From NCBI GenBank assembly GCA_947385085.1, contig CANDJN010000056.1, forward strand, positions 1 to 8,343: 8,343 nt of DNA, given 5' to 3'. Shown piece by piece: positions 1 to 6,100 of the stretch; position 1 is the first letter of the stretch; every line of letters starts with the position of its first letter. The position numbers and the translations under genes were made by a program. The notes below the pieces were generated by a model. The model was not told where the DNA came from, made no database searches, and saw only the letters and a list, made by a program, of their open reading frames with translations. The stretch is from an uncultured Erysipelotrichaceae bacterium (GTDB lineage: Bacteria > Bacillota_I > Bacilli_A > Erysipelotrichales > Erysipelotrichaceae).

Positions 1-92
1 ACAGCACAAACATCATGATGTATTGCGGTATGAGCTGTATGGCGCTTGGCATCATTTTCTATCAGCTTTATAAAAGCAGGGAAAAGGAATAG
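1..92 (+). CDS. C-terminal end of a membrane protein (partial)
   Basis: A reading frame open from the left edge (first whole codon at base 3) ends at TAG 90-92 and gives 30 residues. They contain a hydrophobic stretch (MALGIIFYQLY) followed by a charged tail KSREKE, which looks like a last transmembrane helix with a short positively charged cytoplasmic end. The protein cannot be identified from so little sequence. It could also be a chance open frame, but the hydrophobic-then-charged ending followed by a noncoding gap with a promoter fits a real gene end. Confidence 0.5.
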   Translation, partial: STNIMMYCGMSCMALGIIFYQLYKSREKE

Positions 93-247
93 CGTTACTA
101 AAGCAGCGGGCATATCATAAGCGCCTGCTACCCTGTGTTTTATTCAAACTTCCATTCCTTTAAACGGATTGATTCCAGCACATTTTAAACACTTTTTCTC
201 TGACTACAGAAATCACTTCTAAGACACACCAATCCCATGTATTCGAC

Positions 248-276
248 TTTTAAGTTATTCGAAAACGTGCTATAAT
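248..276 (+). promoter_or_regulatory. Extended -10 promoter of gpmI
   Basis: TATAAT at 271-276 is a perfect -10 box, preceded directly by TGC (268-270), the extended -10 motif. The -35 position 17 bp upstream (248-253, TTTTAA) is poor, so recognition probably relies on the extended -10. Transcription would start near 283, giving a leader of about 20 nt that carries the AGGAGG ribosome binding site at 288-293. Confidence 0.75.
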
Positions 277-304
277 AACAATGAACTAGGAGGATTTTAA
301 ACAT

Positions 305-1885
305 ATGAGTAAAAGACCTGTTGTACTGGTAGTCATGGATGGTGTGGGCATCAATGATTCTGAATTCGGAAATGCGGTTAAAAAAGCATATAAGCCTACG
401 TTGGATCAGTTATGGGAAACCTGTCCTCATACACAAATTAAAGCACACGGATTAGCGGTTGGCTTGCCCAGTGATGGCGATATGGGAAACAGTGAGGTCG
501 GACATAATGCTTTGGGTTGCGGACAAATTTACAGCCAAGGGGCAAAATTAGTCAATGAATCCATTGAATCCGGAGACATCTTCACTTCTGAAACGTGGAA
601 AAAGCTGGTTAATAATTGTAAAGATCATGGCACAATGCATTTTCTCGGTCTGTTATCAGACGGCAATGTGCATTCTCACATCAAGCATCTGAAAGCCTTG
701 ATCGCACAGGCGAAAAAGGAAGGCGTAAAAGAAGTACGTGTTCATGCGCTGCTGGATGGACGTGACGTTCCTGAAACAAGTGCCTTAATCTATGTCGATG
801 ATATTGAAAGCTTCATGAATGAATGCAATGACGATAGCTTCCATGCGTGCATTGCCAGTGGCGGCGGCCGCATGTGCATTACCATGGATCGCTATGAAGC
901 TAACTGGGCAATGGTGGAAAAAGGATGGCATACGCACGTATTGGGTGAAGGAAGAACCTTTGTCAGCGCTAAAGAAGCCATTGAGACCTATCGCAACGAA
1001 CAAGGTGTAGTCGATCAAGACTTGCCGCCGTTTGTAATCGCAAAGGATGGAAAGCCGGTCGGAACCATTCAGGATGGAGATTCTGTAATCCTATACAACT
1101 TCCGTGGTGATCGTGCCCAGGAAATTTCTCTGGCTTTTGATGGGGATGAAACCTTTGATAAATTTGATCGGGTTCGCAAACCGGAAGTCATGTATGCCGG
1201 AATGCTACAATATGATGCAGATTTAAATATTCCTCATAACTTCTTGGCATTTCCGCCAAAAATCAAATATACCTTGTCAGAAGAACTGGTGAACCATGGA
1301 ATCCGTCAATATGCGATCTCGGAAACGCAGAAATATGGACATGTGACCTACTTCTGGAATGGCAACCGCTCAGAGAAATTTAATGAGGCGCTGGAGGACT
1401 TTGTAGAAATTAAATCCGATGTCGTACCGTTTGAGCAGCGTCCGTGGATGAAATCAGCGGAGATTACCGATGTGCTTTGCGCCGCCATCACCTCCGGAAA
1501 TTACGATTTCTTGCGTACTAACTATCCGAACGGGGACATGGTTGGACATACCGGAAACTTTGAAGCAACCGTGATCGGTGTAGAATCGGTTGATCTTCAG
1601 CTGGCACGTGTTATGAAAGCGGTTGACAGCGTTAACGGCATTCTGATTGTGACGGCAGATCATGGCAATGCGGATGAAATGTACGAAAAAGCAAAAAAAG
1701 AAGGCGCACCGGTGAAGGCAAAGACTTCCCATACATTAAATCGCGTACCGTTCATCGTATACGGCGCTGATGTAGAATTGAAACAGGATGATGATCTTGG
1801 CTTATCCAATGTAGCTGCGACGGTTGCCGATTTACTGGAAATCAAACCAAATGAGCATTGGAACGAAAGTATCATTAAAAAATAA
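305..1885 (+). CDS. gpmI: 2,3-bisphosphoglycerate-independent phosphoglycerate mutase
   Basis: Interconverts 3-phosphoglycerate and 2-phosphoglycerate in cytoplasmic glycolysis/gluconeogenesis, using two Mn ions and a phosphoserine intermediate. The 526 residues carry the whole active site of the alkaline-phosphatase superfamily family: metal ligand D12 (VVMDGVG), nucleophile S63 (GDMGNSEVGHNALG), H123, DGRD 151-154, R189 and R196, R267 and R270 (NFRGDR), K343 (TQKYGH), D411 and H415 (NGDMVGHTGN), D452 and H453 (TADHGNADE), and H476 (SHTLNRVP). The start is set by AGGAGG at 288-293, 11 nt before ATG 305. The gene is alone, not beside gap, pgk, tpiA or eno. Several stretches (ASGGGRM 184-190, DRYE 195-198, YAGMLQYD 297-304, WNGNRS 351-356) match, from memory, the plant/trypanosomatid branch rather than the common bacterial form. 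The enzyme identity is very secure; the branch assignment is less so. Confidence 0.97.
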   Translation: MSKRPVVLVVMDGVGINDSEFGNAVKKAYKPTLDQLWETCPHTQIKAHGLAVGLPSDGDMGNSEVGHNALGCGQIYSQGAKLVNESIESGDIFTSETWKKLVNNCKDHGTMHFLGLLSDGNVHSHIKHLKALIAQAKKEGVKEVRVHALLDGRDVPETSALIYVDDIESFMNECNDDSFHACIASGGGRMCITMDRYEANWAMVEKGWHTHVLGEGRTFVSAKEAIETYRNEQGVVDQDLPPFVIAKDGKPVGTIQDGDSVILYNFRGDRAQEISLAFDGDETFDKFDRVRKPEVMYAGMLQYDADLNIPHNFLAFPPKIKYTLSEELVNHGIRQYAISETQKYGHVTYFWNGNRSEKFNEALEDFVEIKSDVVPFEQRPWMKSAEITDVLCAAITSGNYDFLRTNYPNGDMVGHTGNFEATVIGVESVDLQLARVMKAVDSVNGILIVTADHGNADEMYEKAKKEGAPVKAKTSHTLNRVPFIVYGADVELKQDDDLGLSNVAATVADLLEIKPNEHWNESIIKK

Positions 1886-1935
1886 TCTCTTAATACTGTT
1901 TACAAGCTTAGAGAATAATAAGATTGAATCCATAG

Positions 1936-1985
1936 GGCAGAAATATAATTCGTTAATGGAAGGCGGATATTCTTTCTGCCTTTTT
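1936..1985 (+). terminator. Intrinsic terminator after gpmI
   Basis: Two hairpins share the same right arm and run into TTTTT at 1981-1985. The compact one pairs AAGGCGG 1960-1966 with CTGCCTT 1976-1982 (one G-U pair, 9-nt loop). The longer-range one pairs GGCAGAAA 1936-1943 with TTTCTGCC 1973-1980, an 8-bp perfect stem with a large loop. Either can place a GC-rich stem against the U-tract, about 50-95 nt past the gpmI stop. Confidence 0.75.
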
Positions 1986-2099
1986 CAATGTGAGTTTTGG
2001 TTATTGTCGTTCTTTTTCTATTGGAAATTGCCTGTATATTCAGAGTAATCTCTATTCTTTCCTGTAATAAACCGCTTACATGAAAAAAATCGACGATCA

Positions 2100-2141
2100 A
2101 TGACAATTTGCCATGGAAAAATTATAAAATTGTGGTACAAT
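2100..2141 (+). promoter_or_regulatory. Promoter(s) of the GNAT gene
   Basis: ATGACA 2100-2105 (5 of 6 to TTGACA) lies 17 bp from TATAAA 2123-2128 (5 of 6 to TATAAT), which is good sigma-A geometry. A second possible -10, TACAAT 2136-2141 with TGG directly before it, forms an extended -10 just downstream. The leader to ATG 2210 would be about 60-75 nt. Confidence 0.6.
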
Positions 2142-2209
2142 ATAGAACGAGTTTATAGATCGGCATATAGACTATTATAGTAAGGTTAGGATCGGAAGGA
2201 AGGAAAAAT

Positions 2210-2656
2210 ATGAGCAATGCAGTAATCAGGATGATTGCGACGAAGGATTTTGAAGACATTCATAATCTGAATAATGAACTTGGATATACCTATGATAAAA
2301 CGAAGGTATACAAAAAGATCATCAGTCTTTTGGAAGCCGGGAATGACATTATTCTGGTAGCCGAGATAGACGGGCATGTGGTTGGTTATGCACATGGAGC
2401 TCCCTATGAAACTCTTTATGCGGATAATCTGTTAAACACTGTATGCTTTTGTGTAAAAGATGGAACCGCAGAGGAAGAAGATATTGCCAACGATCTCTAT
2501 TATGCATTCGAGGAAAAGGCAAAACGCAATGGCTATAAAGGAATGCGTTTGTCGTTAGATCAAACTCGATCAAAGGCACATGAATTGTTCTTGAAGCACG
2601 GCTTTGAAACCAAACGTTCTTTATTTCACTGCATCAAATATTTTGATGAAGCATGA
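2210..2656 (+). CDS. GNAT-fold N-acetyltransferase-like protein
   Basis: A cytoplasmic protein of 148 residues with the GNAT layout: strand 1 (VIRMIATKDFEDI, about 5-17), helices 1-2 (18-43), strands 2-3 (DIILVAEIDGHVVGYAHG, 46-63), strand 4 (LLNTVCFCV, 74-82), helix 3 (IANDLYYAFEEKAKRNG, 92-108), strand 5 (GMRLSLD, 111-117), and the terminal AHELFLKHGFE block (123-133) that ends many acetyltransferases. The loop that normally reads Q/R-x-x-G-x-G/A and binds the acetyl-CoA pyrophosphate is replaced by the acidic DGTAEEED (84-91), so catalytic activity is uncertain. The start is set by the GGAAGGAAGGA stretch at 2194-2204 just before ATG 2210. The gene is flanked by its own promoter and terminator, so it appears monocistronic. 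The substrate cannot be inferred. Confidence 0.85.
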   Translation: MSNAVIRMIATKDFEDIHNLNNELGYTYDKTKVYKKIISLLEAGNDIILVAEIDGHVVGYAHGAPYETLYADNLLNTVCFCVKDGTAEEEDIANDLYYAFEEKAKRNGYKGMRLSLDQTRSKAHELFLKHGFETKRSLFHCIKYFDEA

Positions 2657-2696
2657 TCGCTTAGCGCCGAAAACAAACGGTCATGATGATGGGAAC

Positions 2697-2724
2697 AAGA
2701 AAGAGGATATCTTTCTTTTTTTTT
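2697..2724 (+). terminator. Intrinsic terminator after the GNAT gene
   Basis: AAGAAAGA 2697-2704 pairs perfectly with TCTTTCTT 2710-2717 around a 5-nt loop, and the right arm merges into an unbroken T-run at 2716-2724. The stem is AT-rich, so it depends on the long U-tract. It sits 41 nt past the stop codon. Confidence 0.8.
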
Positions 2725-2788
2725 ATCCTCAAAAGCCAAGCAGAATGATGAATCACATGGAAAAATATGTGAGTTTGCCGTGTGATTG

Positions 2789-2797
2789 TGCTATACT
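2789..2797 (+). promoter_or_regulatory. Extended -10 promoter of the pullulanase operon
   Basis: TGC 2789-2791 followed by TATACT 2792-2797 (5 of 6 to TATAAT) is an extended -10 element. No good -35 lies at 16-18 bp; TTGCCG at 2775-2780 is too close (11-bp spacer). Transcription would start near 2804, only about 9 nt before the ATG at 2813. Confidence 0.55.
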
Positions 2798-2812
2798 ATT
2801 AGCGGTGATGTT

Positions 2813-4933
2813 ATGCGACAAAAAACATATTATGAAGCATATTTAGATGATTTCGATAAAATCACAGTATTCCTTTCCAAAGACAGTTACGGCGGCGTCA
2901 GCAACCGTTTTCATTTGCGTGATCAAAGCGGACAAATACGCAATTTGGTCATAGCGTCAATTGAACAAACACAAAATAATTATAATAAGTATACGCTTCA
3001 ATGTACGGAGCCGATTTTGATCGGTGAGGAATACGAGGTGGTGCATCAGTTTGCCCGCGCTGCGGTTTTAGAATATGGCGCGATTACCAAAACCGAGCGT
3101 TTTGATGAGCTGTTTTATTATGATGGCGATGATTTGGGCGTGCTGTATGCCAAGGAACGAACCGCATTTGCGTTGTGGGCGCCCACCGCTGCCCGAGTGA
3201 AGGTGGAGATTGAAAAAGATGGAATCATTAGTGATTATGAGATGGTGCGTAGTGATCGCGGCGTATTTCGTTTAGCTGTGAATAAGGATTTAGAGAATGC
3301 CTCTTATGTCTATCTGGTAAGGGTGAATGGATCATGGAGGGAAGCGATTGATCCCTATGGCATTGCGTCTACCGTAAATTCGCAGCGTTCGGTGATCGTC
3401 GATCGCAGTAAGATCAAAATTAAGCCATCCAAATTACCGCCGTTAAAGGATTGCGAGGCGATTATATATGAAGCCAATGTCCGCGATTTTACGAGCCAAT
3501 GGGGAATCGGCGTGTCCCATCCGGGAACTTTCCTAAGCTTTTGCGAAGAAAATCGAACAACCAAAGAAAAACAAACCGGATTTACTTATTTGAAATCATT
3601 GGGTGTGACTCACGTTCAGCTTATGCCGGTCATGGATTATGGCTCGGTGGATGAAGCCGATGTCAAACGCTTTTATAACTGGGGCTATGATCCTGTCCAA
3701 TGGAACTGTCTGGAGGGAAGTTTGGCAACCGATGTAAGCAATCCCTATGCGCGCATATTTGAATTCATCAAGCTGGTAGAGACATGCCATGAGAATGGTC
3801 TTCGTGTCAATTTGGATGTGGTGTTTAATCACGTTTATGATCGGGAGCGCAATGCCTTGGATCTCATTGTGCCAAACTATTATTTTCAAATGAATGAAAA
3901 CGGTGATTTTTCTAACGGAACGTATTGCGGTAATGATGTGGATTCCACCCGTAGGATGTGCCGCAAGCTCATTATTGATTCGTGTGTATTTTTATGCCGT
4001 ACGTATCGGATTGACGGTTTCCGTTTTGATTTAATGGGTATTCTTGACATAGATACGATGAATGAAATTATTGATCGATGTCGGTTGATTCATCCCGGCT
4101 TTATGGTGTATGGCGAGGGCTGGAATATGCCGTCCTTTCTCGATCAAAGCCGCAGAGCCTGTATTGCGAATCAGGCGCAGATGCCTAATATTGCACACTT
4201 TTCCGATCGTTTCCGTGATGTGACAAAAGGCAATACAAGCGAATATGAAATCAATGCCAAAGGTTATTGTTCCGGCGCTGTTTATCTGATTGACCATATG
4301 AAAAATGTATTAGCCGCAAGCTGTTTGGGCATCGGCGATTCCATAATGTTTCAAAATCCTAACAACGTAGTAAATTATGTGGAATGTCATGATAATCATA
4401 CGTGCTGGGATAAGCTGCGTGAATGTTGCAAGGAGGATAATCGCGAAATCAGATTACAGCGCATGAAGATGTGCATGGCAGCCGTGCTTTTGGCACAAGG
4501 AATTCCCTTTATCCACAGTGGTCAAGAATTTGCCCGCACCAAACATGGCAAGGGAAATACCTATAATGATTCTGATGATATCAATCAGCTTGATTATGCC
4601 CGCAGAGATCGCTATCAGGAATTGGTAGACAGTACGAAGGCATTAATTCGCATTCGTAAAGAACATCCCGCTTTTCGCTACAGCAATACTCAGACAATGC
4701 AGGAGAATATTTCTTTTGCGGATATTGATCGGAAGGTGTTAATCTATCAGCTTCATGATAAACAAGAAGACATTATGGTTTTCTTTAACCCTACCATGGA
4801 GGAATTTTCTTATCATCTGCCATGTGCATATGAACTGTTATATTACAATGCGGCAGTGTTAAATGAATATATTCAGGATGTGAGAATTACTGGTGTATCC
4901 ACCATTGTATTGGTACATCGCCATGAGGCATAA
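2813..4933 (+). CDS. pulA: Type I pullulanase / glycogen debranching enzyme (GH13)
   Basis: Hydrolyses alpha-1,6 branch points of pullulan, glycogen or limit dextrins. With 706 residues and no signal peptide it is probably cytoplasmic and works on stored glycogen or imported oligosaccharides. An N-terminal accessory region (about 1-110) precedes a CBM48-like module (FALWAPTAARVKV, 119-131) and the GH13 barrel. Hallmarks are the type I pullulanase signature YNWGYDP (288-294), region I DVVFNHV (335-341), region II GFRFD with nucleophile D406, region III GEGWN with acid/base E435, and region IV ECHDN with D527, then IHSGQEFARTK and the C-terminal beta domain. ATG 2813 is preferred over an upstream in-frame TTG at 2786 because the TTG lies before the likely -10 box. 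Ribosome binding is weak (GGTGAT 2804-2809). It is followed 48 nt later by the HAD gene, probably in one operon. It has 18 cysteines, which seems many for the family. Confidence 0.94.
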   Translation: MRQKTYYEAYLDDFDKITVFLSKDSYGGVSNRFHLRDQSGQIRNLVIASIEQTQNNYNKYTLQCTEPILIGEEYEVVHQFARAAVLEYGAITKTERFDELFYYDGDDLGVLYAKERTAFALWAPTAARVKVEIEKDGIISDYEMVRSDRGVFRLAVNKDLENASYVYLVRVNGSWREAIDPYGIASTVNSQRSVIVDRSKIKIKPSKLPPLKDCEAIIYEANVRDFTSQWGIGVSHPGTFLSFCEENRTTKEKQTGFTYLKSLGVTHVQLMPVMDYGSVDEADVKRFYNWGYDPVQWNCLEGSLATDVSNPYARIFEFIKLVETCHENGLRVNLDVVFNHVYDRERNALDLIVPNYYFQMNENGDFSNGTYCGNDVDSTRRMCRKLIIDSCVFLCRTYRIDGFRFDLMGILDIDTMNEIIDRCRLIHPGFMVYGEGWNMPSFLDQSRRACIANQAQMPNIAHFSDRFRDVTKGNTSEYEINAKGYCSGAVYLIDHMKNVLAASCLGIGDSIMFQNPNNVVNYVECHDNHTCWDKLRECCKEDNREIRLQRMKMCMAAVLLAQGIPFIHSGQEFARTKHGKGNTYNDSDDINQLDYARRDRYQELVDSTKALIRIRKEHPAFRYSNTQTMQENISFADIDRKVLIYQLHDKQEDIMVFFNPTMEEFSYHLPCAYELLYYNAAVLNEYIQDVRITGVSTIVLVHRHEA

Positions 4934-4981
4934 ACAAATTTCATCAAGGCAAGATATGTAAGTGGAAAAAGGAGGAGGAAA

Positions 4982-5800
4982 ATGGAAAAGAAACTGATCG
5001 TATGCGATATTGACAGCACTTTGATCGTCAAATATCAGCCGTTATCAGAGCGATCTAAGGCAGTGATCAATGAGTTAAAAAGACGAGGAATTTACTTTGG
5101 CATCGCATCGGGAAGAACACTGGAAGAGATTCGCTCCATGATGAAAACATGGGGCTATGATGATTTTGAATTGCTAATCGGTCTGAATGGTTCTGCCATT
5201 TGGGATGGCGTCACAAAGCAAAAGTATGAAGATTTTATTTTGAAAAAGGAATGGATAAAAGAAATTCTCGATATTATGAAGCCTTATCCGAAAATCAATA
5301 TTATGATGTATCGCGGTCATAATGTGTTATGTGAAAGGATTGAAGATCACATAAAGCGCGCTACCGATGCCTCAAAGATGATTCCTACTCCGGTTTCATC
5401 ATGGGAGGAATATTATAAAGAGGACAATGCAAAGATTATGTTCCGCGTAACCGAGGAAGAAATGGTTAAATTGGAAAAAGAGCTTCAGGATTTGCCTACC
5501 GATCGTTATCAATGGTTTAAAACACAGACGACCTTAATGGAGTTTGCGCATCGTGATGTATCAAAGGGCTATGCGCTGAAAAAATTCTGTGAATTGGAAA
5601 ATATCCCCATGGAGGCTGTCATGGCTTTTGGTGATACGACCAACGACAATGATCTGTTAATGGCGAGCGGCTGGGGTGTTTGTATGCAAAACGGCAGCGA
5701 GGATACCAAGCAGATAGCGGATGAAATCACAGAAAAGCCATGCGAAGAAGATGGCTGGGCTGATTATATGGAAAAATTCCTGCGTGAACAGGAGGATTAA
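4982..5800 (+). CDS. HAD-superfamily hydrolase, Cof type (sugar-phosphate or nucleotide phosphatase)
   Basis: A cytoplasmic Mg-dependent phosphatase of 272 residues, the usual size for the Cof/class IIB group. Motif I is DIDSTLI with nucleophile D9 and acid/base D11; motif II is the S43 region (IASGRTLEE); motif III is K195 (VSKGYALK), whose position before motif IV is typical of the Cof group; motif IV is GDTTNDNDLL with D218 and D222. The cap domain lies between about 85 and 185. The family's usual DxDGT is DxDST here. ATG 4982 follows an excellent ribosome binding site (GGAGGAGG 4971-4978). The gene lies 48 nt after the pullulanase stop with no terminator between, so co-transcription is likely and a sugar phosphate from glucan breakdown is a reasonable but unproven substrate. 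Confidence 0.92.
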   Translation: MEKKLIVCDIDSTLIVKYQPLSERSKAVINELKRRGIYFGIASGRTLEEIRSMMKTWGYDDFELLIGLNGSAIWDGVTKQKYEDFILKKEWIKEILDIMKPYPKINIMMYRGHNVLCERIEDHIKRATDASKMIPTPVSSWEEYYKEDNAKIMFRVTEEEMVKLEKELQDLPTDRYQWFKTQTTLMEFAHRDVSKGYALKKFCELENIPMEAVMAFGDTTNDNDLLMASGWGVCMQNGSEDTKQIADEITEKPCEEDGWADYMEKFLREQED

Positions 5801-5825
5801 CTCACTGAAATAGGTGAGTTTTTTT
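5799..5825 (+). terminator. Intrinsic terminator of the pullulanase-HAD operon
   Basis: AACTCAC 5799-5805 pairs perfectly with GTGAGTT 5814-5820 around an 8-nt loop, followed by T-tract 5819-5825. The left arm begins inside the TAA stop codon (5798-5800) of the HAD gene, so the operon ends immediately after the last codon. Confidence 0.88.
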
Positions 5826-6049
5826 GTTGTGTTATGGTGGCTGTAATGATGGACAATGAAATGGATTGGATGTGCTTAAGTTATGTTATTGCGCATTCAT
5901 TTTACTGCGTCAATACTGATAGAAAAAGGGTCTGTCCATATGATCAACCAATCGTAAAAGTGTACTGTTTTTATGCGTTTTTTTGTCATTTATAAACGAA
6001 TATTCATAATAAAATCAGCGTTTAAAAGACATATTGGATAATATTTACA

Positions 6050-6078
6050 TTGACAAACAAAATGTTAATGGTTAGAAT
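6050..6078 (+). promoter_or_regulatory. Sigma-A type promoter of the sigma factor gene
   Basis: TTGACA at 6050-6055 is a perfect -35 box, separated by exactly 17 bp from TAGAAT at 6073-6078 (5 of 6 to TATAAT). Transcription would start near 6085, leaving a leader of about 16 nt with the ribosome binding site. This is the best-formed promoter in the window, and it is a housekeeping one rather than an ECF-type one. Confidence 0.85.
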
Positions 6079-6100
6079 GAAATAAAAGCAGGTGATGAAT

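Larger units (their letters stand above)
1886..2209. other. 324-bp intergenic region between gpmI and the GNAT gene
   Basis: It holds the gpmI terminator (about 1936-1985), then about 110 bases of AT-rich sequence with no start/RBS pair, RNA motif or repeat I can recognise, then the promoter and leader of the GNAT gene (from about 2100). Short open frames across it lack ribosome binding sites. Confidence 0.7.

Noticed and set aside
102..129. Hairpin AGCAG...CTGCT after the left-edge gene as a terminator
   Set aside because: Only five outer pairs are clean, the inner part has mismatches, and no T-run follows directly (ACCCTGTGTTTT). Too weak to call.
1824..2048. ORF overlapping the gpmI end and the intergenic region
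   Set aside because: It overlaps the gpmI 3' end in another frame, has no ribosome binding site, and runs through the terminator hairpin.
2786..2812. TTG at 2786 as the pullulanase start
   Set aside because: It lies upstream of the probable -10 box, has no ribosome binding site, and adds nine residues that look unlike an N-terminus. ATG 2813 is preferred.
5849..5939. ATGGACA and TGTCCAT as terminal inverted repeats of a small mobile element
   Set aside because: Only 7 bp match, no target duplication is seen, and nothing transposon-like lies between them; this is chance level.
5834..5995. Possible 53-residue small ORF between the HAD terminator and the sigma factor promoter
   Set aside because: No ribosome binding site (the start follows the T-run of the terminator), and the composition is odd, rich in Cys, Tyr, Phe and Met without a clear pattern. 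It is probably noncoding.
6092..6100. GTG 6092 or ATG 6095 as the sigma factor start
   Set aside because: Both fall within or against the AGGTGA ribosome binding site at 6090-6095, which is correctly spaced for ATG 6101.
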